A stretch of 64,000 nucleotides of DNA from Scilla litardierei (lineage: Eukaryota; Streptophyta; Magnoliopsida; Asparagales; Asparagaceae), in NCBI GenBank assembly GCA_030789695.1, contig CM061139.1, positions 103,400,037 to 103,464,036 of the forward strand, in the 5' to 3' direction. Positions within the stretch are counted from its first letter, which is position 1. Each line of letters starts with the position of its first letter. Below the pieces are notes generated by a model, which was not told the origin of the DNA, did no database searches, and worked only from the letters and a program-made list of their open reading frames with translations. Both the position numbers and the translations under genes were made by a program. Of the stretch, positions 44,852 to 56,883 are shown piece by piece.

Positions 44852-45918
44852 TATTGGAACTTGGTATTGATAAGGATTCTCTGCAAAAGAAGCTTCGCTA
44901 CTCATATTAAGTTCGGATAACATATCTTCGGAATGATGTAATTTTATTTTTAGATAGCTTCAGGGCCTTGGCTATAACATATCATATATCCCTAAGCTCC
45001 TAATTACATTATCTTCTAACCCATTTGATCCTAAATCAAAATTCCCAATTTTCATATTTAGTCGACAAGGATTTTTCGTAGTCGACTAAAAAAATTTTCT
45101 TTGACTTTTGACCTGAAAATTTCTGACAAAGATCTATTCGTTGACTGATCCACATCACCATCTTCAAATAGTCAGTTTATGATCGTTTCAAAATTAGTCG
45201 ACTAAAATTTCTTGCAGTCGACTAAACCGATTTTTTCGACCATTTGTGTCAGAACTTCCTGGACAGTTTCTAGCCGTTGAAACTTCCTCCATAACCGTTT
45301 CTGAGCACTATAAAAGAAGGGGTACCCCCCCTCTCTTTTCATTCACTACTTTTCCTCTTCTTTTGTTTTCATTTGTAGAAATTAAGGCTTTAATTCTCTT
45401 GGAAAAAGTTGTTTATTGTTCTCATTTGTAAGAAAAAATTCTGATCTCTTTCTTCATTTGAGAACTAAAGAACTTCAAGGGTGTTTCGCAAATTCCATAT
45501 CTAGAAACATTGAAGTCCTCATTTTCAACACCATCCTTTGAATTCTTTCTTGAAATTACCAAGGCTATAGGTGTTTTCTTATTTCATTATTTCTTTAACA
45601 AAGTTTGAATCTCTAGTTGTAGAGATTGTTCAAAGTTTGGGACACTGGGAGTGTCGTCATTTTTGTAAGTTTGTACTTGCGAGGCAAGTGATTATGGTGA
45701 ATTGAAAATCTCTACGGGGAGTAGAGGACTGGAGTATGATCAAAAGGATCCGAACCATGATACATCTTTGTGTTTGTAATTGAATTATTTTCAATACTTG
45801 TCATTTAATTTCTGTTCCATATTTGCAAATTTTAGTAACATTTTTATTTGCAACAAGTTTTTATAATACACTATTAACCCACCCTTCTAGTGTATTTGTG
45901 TATACAAGCGATCCTACA
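44852..45918 (+). repeat. 3' LTR of element 7
   Basis: 1067 bp. The first dinucleotide is TA instead of TG. It lacks about 120 bp present in the 5' LTR and has about 30 bp (near 44955-44985) that the 5' LTR lacks. The TATA box CTATAAAAG is at about 45308. The U5 block is degenerate at 45871-45890. Confidence 0.9.
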
Positions 45919-45923
45919 AACTT

Positions 45924-47794
45924 ACCACAAGTGCACGGTGTCAATGCTTGGTAATATAGAAAAATGTCGAATCCACAGGGAAGCAGATGCTTATATAGTC
46001 TTGGGTCTATTCTTAATCTCAAAACAATATCCGTTGGGCGTACTCAAAAGGTTGTCACGAATGGTTATTATCTCAGATTAACAATAGAATAAAGAACTAG
46101 GGAAATATGAGTCACCACTAGGATCGACAGATGTCGATGCTAAGTTACAATATCTACGTTGAAGTGGCTTTATTAGGGCGAGATTGTCACATCTAAAATG
46201 TAGAACTCATGGCCAACTATCGTTGTGTCACTCGTCTAACGTATCCTGTGCTCAACCCCACCATCGTGGATGGCCTTGCACGTGATTCCTGCATTACGAA
46301 CAACAACTATTCTCAATCTCTACTCACGCCACCATCGTGGGTTAGAGCTTCGATCTATGATTTGATGGCTATCATTGATGCCACAATTGTTGGTCATCAA
46401 TTAGTAATATAGGACGCCGGTAAAAACCATCAAAGTGTGTGCCACTATCGTGGATCACAAACTCTAATTGAATTCACTAACATGCCTAATTAAGATCATA
46501 GGATACACATCTAGGATGTGTGCCACTATCGTGGATCACAAACCCTTTATGAGGTCTCCTACAAGCTTGGCTATATCAATCAAAATACATCCCTTTTTTA
46601 CCAAAACAACGTAAAAATCCTAACTTTACATCTAAATCCTAAGATCCTAGGGCTAATCAATTAGCCCTAGAAACGACTACTCACAATTCATAGCAATATC
46701 AACAAAAGCATTAACAATCGCAATAACAATCGACATCGCAATGAAAGACATTTAAACAAGCATAGAGAGACGAGAGATCGTTACCAAAGTGCTGAAGTTG
46801 AATAAGCAATCACAGAAAATTTAGATCAAGAGATTCCAAAGCAAACTTTAATAATAAAAATATGTTCTTTGACTCCAAAAAATAATGATGGCTCAAACTC
46901 TCTAAGAAAACTAAAAACTAGAAATAAACTAAGCTCTCTTAAACTAGGATAAAAACTATGCTTAAATACAAGGGGATGTACCCCACAAAAATATGAAAAT
47001 ATGGGCAATTGGGCCCACAAGTCAGAATGTGGTGCCTTACTCGGTCGAGTAGCGGTGTCGCTCGGTCCGAGTCACTAATCGGCCGCCGCTTGGTCTCATC
47101 TCGATTTGGCTTAAGAACGTGCTGCAAGGTCGAGTAGTTCGTTTGCTCGGTCAAGCTACTGTGGGTTGATGCGAGGCTTGAAGAGTCGTTCGATTTGAAT
47201 TCTACTCGGTCGAGTAGGCTCGCTTACTTGGTCAAGCTACTGTCACAGAAGGAGCTCTTAAAAACTTCGATCTATATTGAATTCCGCTCGACCGATCAGC
47301 TGCAGTGCTCAGTCGAGTAGCTCTTGATCATCTCGATATTGGTTAAGTGTTGGAATGAGTTGTAGCCGGCTGAGTTGATCCAACCGAGTAGCTGCTCTAC
47401 TCAGTCCGAGTGACATGAAACCTTCTCAGGGTTGGAGCTCTTGGTGTGGGTCAAAGCAGCTCGGTCGAGTACTGAAGCACTCGACCGAGTAGTCTAGAAT
47501 TTCAGCATACAACACCTTTAGAGCTCTCTTCTCTTCTCTTCTTCTCTTCTCCTCCAATCTCCTTCTTCACCTCGTCAAACACCTATTGGACCTCGTCATA
47601 GATACTCTGGATAACTCAGATGTGTCCATATCTCATAATTGCTCCGAATCGCTCCAAAGTTCCCGAAAATCCAAAATTCTATACGAAAATCGAATATATC
47701 GTGAAAAGCGCGATAATATATAGAAAAGTGAACGTTGGACGATGAAAATGCTACGAAAACATGCAATAAAGACATGAAAAATATGGACACATCA
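45924..47794 (-). repeat. 3' LTR of element 6 (Athila), main part
   Basis: The plus strand opens with CCACAAGTGCACGGTG, the reverse complement of a typical Athila LTR end, and finishes ...GGACACATCA (minus strand TGATGTGTCC). The short left end is at 37104-37120, beyond element 7. Positions 46200-46560 contain five copies of an ACTATCGTGGATCACAAA-like block. A TATA-like TATTTAAG (minus strand, about 46961-46970) follows the dyad array. Confidence 0.75.
47035..47490 (-). promoter_or_regulatory. CTCGGTCGAG dyad array in the element 6 LTR
   Basis: Repeated CTCGGTCGAGTAG and CTCGACCGAG words in both orientations. One perfect inverted repeat is CTCGGTCGAGT / ACTCGACCGAG at 47460-47470 and 47479-47489 with an 8-nt loop. 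The TATA-like element is about 65 bp downstream in sense. Confidence 0.55.
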
Positions 47795-49558
47795 AAATCC
47801 CCCAAGCTTACCTCTTACTCATCCTCGAGGAAGACGAATAGGAAGTTCACCGAGAGGTGAAAATCAGAAAACGAAAAAGAATTCAAAGAGGAGGGGGATC
47901 GCTAAATTATTCTCTCTGATCTCAAGCCATTCTCCACATATCATGACAGCTCAGAAAATGATTCACATGCTATCAAGAGATTTCATATCTTAAATGAATA
48001 TAGTACTTGCAACTTTAAGATCAACAAAAGGGGCTTCTCTAAGGTTCATGCAATCAACTCATATATATGTCATGCATTTCATTGTATTGAATATACAAAA
48101 CATTGGCGATGCACTTTTCAATCAAAAGCTATAACTGAAGCATGGAGAATTCATACCAAGCATGCAATAGGGAATAGAATAAGAGTCAAGACATTCACAT
48201 ATTCATATCAAGTCATAAGAAATCTTCATAGCTAAATTATTTTGCTAAGTTTCAGTATATCAAACTTCCTCATTCGTGCACAACTCCACTCTAATGTCAT
48301 GCTCACTCATATTAGTCAAAAGAATTCACCCCTCCAAAGCTTAGCTTGAGGCGTCACATCCAAAAGAAATAATCATGGAATTTTGTTTTGGTTTTCTCAA
48401 GTATATATGTGGCTCCAAGTAATGAAACTGAGAATTTTTCTTTTATTTTTGTACTTTTGTTTCTCATTTTTATTTTTGGATTTTTGTAGGAGCAATAAGA
48501 TTTGTGTTTTTTATTTTTGGCTCCCTTTTGGCTTGTTGTACTTTTTGGAGCAAACTTTTCTTTTGTTTTGGATTTTGGGGAATAGATGCGGAATAAATAG
48601 CTTTGTGAGGTGAACTCAAGTGACATGTAGAGAATAAAAGATATATGTGGAGAAAGAAATAATATAACACTCGGTTCACTCTAAAATGTGCACAAATGGT
48701 TTAGTAAAATAATACGTCAACTAGACTTGTATATAAGTATGGATATTCTTAATCATATAAATTACCAGTGAAGTCAAGCGGTAAAGATTTGCAATCGTAT
48801 CAAGCATGCAACAAGAATGAGAATAAGAAAATAAAAGCGATGCTTCAGATATGCTAATGATGCATGAATCTTGGTGCATTTCCAATAAAAGCATACTAAA
48901 CACTACTGTACACATTCAGTTTCAATAAGTTTCATGCATTCACTTAGAGAAGACATCAAAAGAAATATATTTTGCAAGCAATTATGAAAAGCAAGATAAT
49001 GAAATAACTCTAAGTAGCATGGCATGAAGAATACGCATCGTGATGGTTACGAAAACAATAAGAGATATCATCATAAAGAACTAATCTAGCAAAAGAAAGA
49101 GGAGAAAAGTGGGATACTATAAAACAAGCATACATGCATACCAAAAGATGAGAAATATGATGCTAAAAGAGAAAAAAATTGCGGTGGAAAATGGATGGAA
49201 AATAAAGTAAAAAGTATGAAAAATGAAAGAAAAATAAATAAAAAGCGATAGCGCTCATTCCCCAAGCTAAACACAGCAATATCCTCACTACGGAGAACAC
49301 TCGTGAAAGAACGTGAATGAAGTTAGGGTGATATGAATGGATAAAGAAAAATCATTAAAACTATACAAAAAGGAAAAAGAAAAAAATAAAAAATGTATGG
49401 ATGCAAATGCATGGTTATAATGCATAATATATGAACAAGCATGCAAATGATATGATGGTGTATATGCAAATGGATGAAAATGGGTTCTCCCCCAAGCTAT
49501 GCAATGCTAGGCCCCGTGTGGACAGAAAGGCACTAAAGAGTGAGAGGAGATAACATGA
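47795..49558 (-). other. Polypurine tract and 3' noncoding region of element 6
   Basis: The minus strand reads AAGCTTGGGGGATTT at 47795-47809 beside the LTR. Further copies of the AGCTTGGGG motif lie, on the minus strand, near 49260 and 49491, with a weaker copy near 48340. AT-rich and otherwise empty; ORFs here are not supported. Confidence 0.6.
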
Positions 49559-50473
49559 TCAAAAATGCAAACAAAGGAGCGGCACCACCCTCTGGAGGTA
49601 GTGATGGTTCCCGCTGCTGTGGACCAAAAGTGGCATCAGATGGTGGGTCAATAGGCGGTGCATCAACAGGCTCGGTAGGTGGTACTGGTGCAGCAGGAGG
49701 GCTGGTGTAAGTGTGACTGGTGGTGCACCACGTGCCCTCAGAATATCTAAGATCTCTCGAATGTCCCGCCGCACTGACTGGTGCTGGGTAGTGACCGTCT
49801 GGATGAAGGTAAGGAAGTCATGCCTCAGCCCTACAACCTCGGCCTCTACCGCCGTCAAGCGTACGTCAGTGGCACGAGAACTACTAGCCTGACGTGCACC
49901 ACTAGGGGCACCTCTCTCTACCTGGACTCGTACATGTGCTATACGAGGTCTGAAAGAGAAATCAGGAGAGGGTGGCCTAAGTGGGATCTCAGCGGAAGAT
50001 GAAACATGATAGGATGTGAGATCAGGTGCAGAGGCTGGAATGGGTATATCAGTAGGCAGAGTCATCGTGGAGACAGATGTGGTGACAGATACCACGATGC
50101 TCTCTGTGAAAATGGCAGCGGTGGAGACAGAAGTGCTGCCTGAAGGGTGTGTGGACAATGTAAGTGTAGACTCAGGAATGATAGGAGTGATAGAAATGGA
50201 GTCCACTGGTGCAGAGACAGTGGTGGTAGGGACAATGGTGTAGGCAGGCTCAGTGTCGACAGGCTCAATATATGTGGGCTTTAGTGTAGGCTCAGGAGCA
50301 ATAGATACAGAAATGCCCTCAGATACGGACAGTGATGATGATGATGCAGTGACCTCGGGGCTAGAAGTATGGACTACCCCTGTACTCTCGACAGGAGTGG
50401 TGAAAGGTGTAGTAATGGTAGGAGCACTGACAGAAGTGGGGACAGAAGTGCTCGCTAAAGGTATGGAAGTCGT
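49559..50473 (-). pseudogene. C-terminal part of the Athila envelope-like ORF of element 6
   Basis: An open minus-strand frame, Ser/Thr/Pro/Val-rich, then VRLTAVEAEVVGLRHDFLTF, a helical block like the one in the envelope-like ORF of element 2 (LARLEEEFRTFRDS). The frame probably shifts near 49700, because the final residues to 49559 look out of frame. The N-terminal part was removed when element 8 inserted at 50473; the bases 50474-50506 that extend the frame belong to that LTR. Function unknown. Confidence 0.6.
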
Positions 50474-52132
50474 TGATGTGTGTTTATATTTTATATATTC
50501 ACGCACGTCTTCTTTACGTTTTTCCGTTGTTTTCCGTCGTCTCGTGCCAATTTCTTGGGATTTTTAGTTTTCTTTCACTTTTTGGTGTTTTTGTGTATTT
50601 GCAGGAGATCGCCAGTATAGGGGACATACAACGAAGATATCATGAGTCCTCGGAGCAACGGGAGGAATCACGCATGATCCAGGGGGTCAAACGACGAAGA
50701 TCGCCATTTTTGGTCCTCAACTGATCGGTTGGACACAGCCAACCGATCAGGTGGTGCACGCGTGTCCGACCCGGACGGAAGCTGAAGCGAAGTGAAAATC
50801 AACCGACTGGTTCATCGACTGGTTCAAACCAACAGAGCTCTCGGCCATTTGGAGCTGAATTTCAACCGATCGGGTGACATCTCACCCGATCGGTTCATCT
50901 GTAGCCGATTCTCCCAAAAGACGACCCAGAGAGCTCAACCGACGTCCGCTGACTGTGCCAAATCAACGGAACTCTCTGTCTATTTTGAGGACAATTCCAA
51001 TCGATCGGTTGAATGTTCAACCGATCGGTTCACCTGATGCCGCAAGATCCAAACGACGACTCGGAGCTGCCAACCGGTCGGACCAAGCGAGCGAGTGAAA
51101 TTTTGAATGTCGATGCTGAAGCGCCGTAGCAGCTCACCCGATCGGTTGATTCTTCAACCGATCGGGTGACGTCAATCTGTATATATAGTTGCCCTAGGTT
51201 TCTGAAAACGGAGTTGTTATTTTTCTGGCTTTTTTCTTGTCCGGTGACGGCTGGAATTTTATAGTTTTTGTAAGTCTTCTAATCGCTTTCAAACTTTGAT
51301 ATTATCTTTATAGCATTGCTACTACTTCATTTTAATCGCCTGATCATGATTTCTACGATTGATTTTTGTTTAGATCGCTTTTTAGCTATGATTTGTGAGT
51401 AGTTCCCAAATCTGGGATTTTGGTGGAAACACATTCGTGGGTTCTCCCTAATGCATCCATAGGACTAGGATTTCGATAGGAATTAGGAATTTAGACGGTT
51501 ACACGGGGTGTTTCATTGTCATCGGCAGGAAAAAGACCGCCTTTGACTGTAGGGCCAAAGGGGAATAAACTTGACGGTTGACTCCCTAGCCGTAGCTCAC
51601 GCCCTTAGCGTAGACATCGAATCCTAGCGCGTGAGAACGTCGGAATGAGATGTTGTGAGTTATCGTTGCGAGCTTAGTACTCCCGGAGTCGGTCGGTGTT
51701 AATGGACATGGGAATACCCATCGCCCGAACCCGGGTAGTCCGACGTATCATCCTGAGCATCGATCGGAATATCGGTCCATTGGGACGCTGGTATCACTCT
51801 TAGAGGCAACATCTCGCCACCAAACCCTAATTCCGATCATTTTCCTATCCGTAGGTCGTAATAGCGAGAATACATGATAGGGTGGAAACCAAAGTCTTAG
51901 GTTTCCTTTTATATTGTCTATCCTTTGTAATTACAGTCCGTGACAAACCATCGATCGTTTGGGCTAGGTCACCCGTAGGGTGAACCGGTTCCTCTTAGAA
52001 ACAAGCACAACCACGCCTCCCTGTGTTCGACCCCCAAGCCATACTACAACACCGTGCGCTTGTGGTATAAATATTTAAATCCGGTATCCCCAATCCAATT
52101 GCACTCTTATGCTTCAAAACTAGGGGACGTCA
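50474..52132 (+). repeat. 5' LTR of element 8
   Basis: Starts TGATGTGTGTTT like the other Athila LTRs here and ends near ...GGGGACGTCA, seven bases before the primer site. A TATA box TATATATAG is at about 51180-51188, directly after the dyad array. The block CCCTGTGTTCGACCCCC (about 52020) is the typical U5 landmark. Confidence 0.8.
50721..51169 (+). promoter_or_regulatory. CCGATCGG hairpin array upstream of TATA in element 8 LTR
   Basis: Four perfect inverted repeats: CTGATCGGTTGG/CCAACCGATCAG (50721-50750, loop 6); AACCGATCGGGTGA/TCACCCGATCGGTT (50864-50895, loop 4); CGATCGGTTGAA/TTCAACCGATCG (51002-51027, loop 2); TCACCCGATCGGTTGA/TCAACCGATCGGGTGA (51134-51169, loop 4). The arms differ between copies yet always pair. 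Confidence 0.75.
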
Positions 52133-52139
52133 AGCTTTA

Positions 52140-52157
52140 TGTCGCCGTTGCCGGGGA
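52140..52157 (+). other. Primer binding site of element 8
   Basis: TGTCGCCGTTGCCGGGGA, one change from the TGGCGCCGTTGCCGGGGA site (Asp-tRNA type) of Athila elements. Confidence 0.8.
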
Positions 52158-52330
52158 GGCAACGTGCTTGTTTATTTTAGGACCATTTGAACCCTTGAGT
52201 CTAGTTCATATCCTCGCCCCACGAAAATTTTCGCATTCTACTTTTTTACTTTTTATTTTTTTCTATTCTTTGATTTTTGTTTTTATTTGTTTCTATCCCA
52301 TACTTGCTTCACGAGTATTTCTTGTTTTAC

Positions 52331-52747
52331 ATGCGCAGGAATACAAGGAGTCTAGACGACTTGATTCCACTTGATCCGGAAATCAACGCCACCGTGAGGC
52401 GTCTAAACACAGAAAGAAGAAGAAGGGAAGAAGCTGAAGCCATGGGAGAGAACACTCCTCCCCAGAAATCGCTGCTGGAATACTCGATGCCTTCCATCGG
52501 GTCCACCTCCTCCATTCAACCTTAGGCTACTGAAGCCCAAAGCTTCGAGCTTAAGCCGTCGCTAGTGACGTGGATCCAGCAGGATCAATTCTCTGGGGCA
52601 CCTATGGAGAGCCCTATTGAACATCTGGACTCCTTCCTTGAGAAGTGTGACACATTCAAGATTAATGGTGTCACAACTGAAGCAATCCGTCTGAAGCTAT
52701 TCCCCTTCTCTCTGCAGGATAAAGCCAAGCAATGGCTTAGGGGAAAG
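52331..52747 (+). pseudogene. Athila gag, N-terminal part (element 8)
   Basis: ATG at 52331. The frame has a stop at 52523-52525 but continues with FELKPSLVTWIQQDQFSG, EHLDSFLEKCDTFKINGV and LFPFSLQDKAKQWL, the conserved retrotransposon gag block. It is cut at 52747 by element 9. Confidence 0.8.
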
Positions 52748-54502
52748 TGTTGAATATTGGACTCCCCGGATTTGGTTTTGGATGATGAGCAAACATAAAT
52801 AATTCATGAACTAACAAATTGTGAGCGCAGTATTGGAGATCGTCGCCAAATTCACGAGAACAATCAAAGCGACATCTCAAGACTTCTCAAAGCACGTATT
52901 CATTGCCTAAAGCTTCATTGAAGCTCTTGGACCATTTTGGAAGTCATGAAGAATTAATCGAAGCTCTAGAAGACCATTCTTTAAGGTTTTATTTATAGTC
53001 TTTTAGCTTTGATCTATAGAATGTTAAGCCTTGAGTATATCTTACGATTCTATCTTCATAACGCTCATATCGTAGCTCTAGGATCTTAGTACAAGTTCAT
53101 TCTAACTTCCTCGAAGCGTCGCGCTTCGATTCGGACTTGTTTGTGCATATTAGTTGGTACAAGAAGAAGTACTGACCGACTAGATGGTGATCTAGTCGGT
53201 CAGAAGAGCTTCTTGGACCGACTAGTTTTCTTCCTTAATTTCTTGCACCTTACTGTTTACAGTTAGTCAGTCTACGTTGACTCACCGACCGACTAGTTTG
53301 TGAACTAGTCGGTCAGTGATGCTTCTTTGACCGACTAGTTGTGATTTACTGTACATGCTAAATTTCTCCTAAGCTACTGTTTATCGTTAGTCGGTCTAAG
53401 AACGTTTGGTGACCGACTAGTTGGCAATCTAGTCGGTCAACTTTTGTTCTTGGACCGACTAAGTCAATTTGTATTCAGACTATTTCATTATGCCTCTTAG
53501 TCGGTCTACGTTCACTGACTGACCGACTAGTTGTGAAACTAGTCGGTCAGAATGTCTTCTTGGACTGACTAGATTTCTAGGTCTGAATTTCTATCTCTTC
53601 TCAGTTCCTCTCTTAGTCGGTCCATGTTGTTTGACTGACCGACTAGTTGATGAACTAGTCGGTCAGTGGTTGTTCTTTGACCGACTAATTGCCTCAGATT
53701 TCTATCCGTTGGGAATTGACCTAACTTGTTTTTATGGGACCCTATAAATACGAACCTAGGTCATTTCTCTCTAGGTTAGAGCTGACATTTAGAGATTCAT
53801 TGAGATTAAAAGAGATAGCCATTCTCACTCATTTCCAAAGCTCTCTTCCTCACAAGAAACCCATTCTCTCACTTTCTAGATCTAGAATCCATATTGAGAG
53901 AAGCTTGTTCTTGGTGAGCTCTTCAAGCTCTTGCTTGATTCAAGTCTCCAAATCACTCCTAGGCACCTATTGCTGGTCATTTCCTTGGTGCTAGGTCTTG
54001 GTGACTTCATCTTCCTCAAATCCTTCCTTTCACCTATTGGGTAAGAAAAACTCAAGGTATAGGATTTTGTGGTAAGATTGTTTATTTCATTATAAACTTG
54101 TTTATATTGCTTATTGATTCTCTCGGTTGTGAGAGAAGGTTGTGATCCCGGGTTGTGGGATTCACTATTGCCATTGCATGTATGATTTGATCTTGTGAAG
54201 GTTTTTCACAAGATATTCATAGTGGAAATCTTGGGTTAGGGTTTCTAACCTAAGTATCCGGAGGGGATCCGGGTGGTTGGGACGTAGGATCACCGGGAAC
54301 AAGTCGGGGAGACTTGGGTGGATCCGAACCGAGTAACATCTTTTGTTAGCATTGTTAAATTTGTTATTGTCATTCAATTTAAGCTTCCGCAAATTGTTTT
54401 GGTAGTTGTTTGCACTATAATTAGGAATTATACTCCTTGTTATTTTTAAAGTACTATTCACCCCCCCTCTAGTACTTGTGCAGTAGCTTGTAGGGCATTA
54501 CA
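52748..54502 (+). repeat. 5' LTR of element 9
   Basis: 1755 bp, TGTTGAATATTGG ... GGGCATTACA. Hairpin array 53173-53698, TATA box CCTATAAATA at 53741-53750, Sirevirus U5 block CTATTCACCCCCCCTCTAG at 54455-54473. Confidence 0.92.
53173..53698 (+). promoter_or_regulatory. GACCGACTAG/CTAGTCGGTC hairpin array in element 9 LTR
   Basis: Five units of about 75 bp (plus spacers), each TAGTCGGTC-N~14-GACCGACTAG-N8-CTAGTCGGTC-N~14-GACCGACTA, so each unit is one long inverted repeat with about 33-nt arms and an 8-nt loop; the first unit lacks the outer left arm. The array ends about 45 bp upstream of the TATA box. Confidence 0.8.
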
Positions 54503-54504
54503 TT

Positions 54505-54516
54505 TGGTATCAGAGC
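54505..54516 (+). other. Primer binding site of element 9
   Basis: TGGTATCAGAGC, exact Met-tRNA type site, two bases after the LTR. Confidence 0.93.
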
Positions 54517-54529
54517 CAGATACTTAGCT

Positions 54530-56671
54530 ATGTCTGCCAACGACAACAAAACCGTGCGTCCACCTTCCAACTATGACACCTTCAGGAACCGTGAAGGAGC
54601 ATCTTCGGTGATGGAAGGACATTCCTCTACGAGGCCTCCATTCTTCAACGGTACCAACTACGGGTACTGAAAATGCCGGATGGAAACCTTCCTCCGGAGT
54701 GCATCTCTATGGAGGACCACAATGAAGGAATACATCGAGCCCGAAGAAGAAGACTTTGAGAAATGGACTACCGCGGAGATCGCCGCGGAGGTAAGCAATG
54801 CCAAGGCAATGAACGCCTTGCAATGCGCATTGGAGCCCGAGGACTTCAATAAGATATGCACATGTAAGAGTGCATATCAAATTTGGAACTCCCTCCTCAT
54901 TCTACATGAAGGGACGAGTAGGGTAAGAGACTCTAAACTCGTAGTTGTAAACAAAGATTACGAAATGTTTCATATGCAACAGGGCGAGAAGATGAAGGAA
55001 TATTACGCTCGCTTCGTTGACATAATAAACGAATTAGAGGCCCTCGGCAAATCCTACACCCAAAAGGAGAAGTGCTCGAAGCTTATCGAAGGACTTCCTT
55101 CTTCTTGGGAGAAACGTACCTTCGCCATCGAGGAAGGTAATGACATGAATAAGTATACCGTAGTTCAATTGATGGGTACTTTGATGTCATACGAGGTACG
55201 CAAAGATAGCAAGGTGAAGTTACAAGAAAAGATGAAGTCCTATTTGAACCAAGACGTGCCTAAGAAAAAGGCAATTGCATTCAAGGCGGCTTCATCCACC
55301 TCTACCGATGATGAGGACTCGGAAGAAGAAATGGACATGGAATCCATTGCACTCATGGCAAAGAAGTTCAATCGCTTCTTCCGAAAGGGTAACTTCAAAC
55401 AAAAATCTAAATTTACTTCTACTAACGCCTCTCCACCTTTGTGCTTTAAATGCAATAAGCCAGGACACATCAAAGCGGATTGTCCTCAAAACAAGCAAAA
55501 GGAGAAGTGGAAGGCGCCGAAGTTCGACAAGTCGAAGAAGTACAAAAAGGGGTACAAAAAGGGACTTGTCGGAGCAACATTCACCGACTCCGAGGATTCC
55601 TCAAGCGGAGAGTCGGACGATGAGAAAGTGGAGCAAGCGCACATGTGCTTCATGGCAAGAGAGGAGCATGATCAAGGATCTTCCTCCTCCGATGATAGCG
55701 ACGACGAAGGCGATGAGGTAACTATGGATGATCTTAGGGATGCTAACTCTCATTTATGGTCTAAATACACTAAATTAGTAAATAGATATACTAAAGTAAA
55801 AGATGACCTAGCTAGCATTCAAACCTCGCCTAAGACTATCATCACCAACAACGACACCGTTGTTGAAGAGTTAAGAAATGAGATTGTCAATCTCAAATCT
55901 AAACTTGAACATGTTAGCATTGAAGATCCGGAAGAACATAGGATAGCGGATTTGACTTCTCAAAACTCGACTTTGAGTATTGAGAATGAGAATCTTAAAT
56001 CTCGTGTTTATGTGCTCACATCGCAAGTATCAAACTTGGATACTTCTATGCGTTCTCTCAAAGATAAATATGAGAACACATTAGGCCGAATTAATAAATT
56101 CAATAAGGGTAAGGAACATTTGGATAAAATCCTAAGTGACTTACTTCCGGCCAATCACCACATTGGTTTGGGGTATACGATGGGATGTCCATCCAAAGCG
56201 GCCACTACTTTTGTTAGGCCAACTTCCGGTGACTCTACGAGTGGTAGCAAACACTCTATTGGTAGTTCATCTACCAATGGTGCTTCCACCTCGTCCACAC
56301 CCTCTTTTGGAAAGAAACCCACTTTGGGTGGACCTCCAAAGAAGGGGCATGCTTATATGTACACCAATTCCATGCCACGTAGGAACACACGTCCTACTCC
56401 ACCGTCTCACACATATGATGATTTTTATGCAACACATTCTCGGGCACGTGCACACCATGTGAGACACCCTCACGCACGTGTTCCCACACATCCATATGTC
56501 CACCCACCTCATCATATGAATAATTCTCGTCGTGCACCATTCCATCATGTTCCTTATTCCTATCCACGACATGCATCACGTAGAAACCAACAACGCATGC
56601 ATGCAACCAATAGGATGAGGGCTCCCAAAATTTTCACTATTTGGAGCCCAAAGGACACAAGCATGGATTAA
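54530..56671 (+). pseudogene. Sirevirus gag of element 9 (one early stop)
   Basis: ATG at 54530; a TGA at 54668-54670 stops it after 46 codons, and the same frame is then open from 54680 to 56671. UBN2-type capsid region (ARFVDIINELEALGKSYT block), CCHC knuckle CFKCNKPGHIKADC (about 55443-55484), acidic Ser/Asp-rich stretch, coiled-coil-like segment (about 55750-56130) and a His/Arg/Pro-rich tail. The knuckle and coiled coil match the Gag of element 4 in order. It could be translated only by read-through or from the internal ATG at 54680, which would lack the N-terminus. Confidence 0.88.
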
Positions 56672-56883
56672 AAACAAGTGTATATGAATGCTTATTTTTC
56701 GGATATTGTGCATAGTAGAAATTATGTGGGGAAGTCTAAGTCCAATTGGACTTGGCTTCCAAAGGTCTAACCTTTGAGGACCCAATGACCTTGGGTACCA
56801 TGATATGAAATTTTCTATCTTTAGGTACTCAAGGAAAACAAAAAGAAAAGGAGCATCAAATTTAAATTTAGCTCCAAAGGGAA

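Larger units (their letters stand above)
37121..45918 (+). mobile_element. Element 7: Sirevirus-type Ty1/copia element with envelope-like ORF, plus strand
   Basis: LTRs 37121-38276 (1156 bp) and 44852-45918 (1067 bp), target duplication AACTT at 37116-37120 and 45919-45923, Met-tRNA primer site at 38279-38290 and polypurine tract at about 44838-44851. Gag, protease, integrase, reverse transcriptase, RNase H and an envelope-like ORF are all recognisable but broken by stops and frameshifts. It lies inside the 3' LTR of element 6. Confidence 0.93.
37104..50473 (-). mobile_element. Element 6: Athila-type element, minus strand, 3' part only, hosting elements 7 and 8
   Basis: After removing element 7 (37121-45918) the 3' LTR runs from about 37104 to 47794, followed at higher coordinates by a polypurine tract (47795-47809), a long 3' noncoding region and an envelope-like ORF cut at 50473 by the LTR of element 8. 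Everything upstream of that ORF is separated by elements 8 and 9 and lies beyond the window or is lost. The LTR's left limit (37104) is approximate. Confidence 0.75.
50474..52747 (+). mobile_element. Element 8: Athila-type element, plus strand, 5' LTR and start of gag
   Basis: 5' LTR 50474-52132, primer site 52140-52157 and the first part of gag to 52747, where element 9 is inserted. The remainder is off-window. It lies inside the envelope-like ORF of element 6 in opposite orientation; the left flank, GTCGT (50469-50473), is the expected target duplication. Confidence 0.8.
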
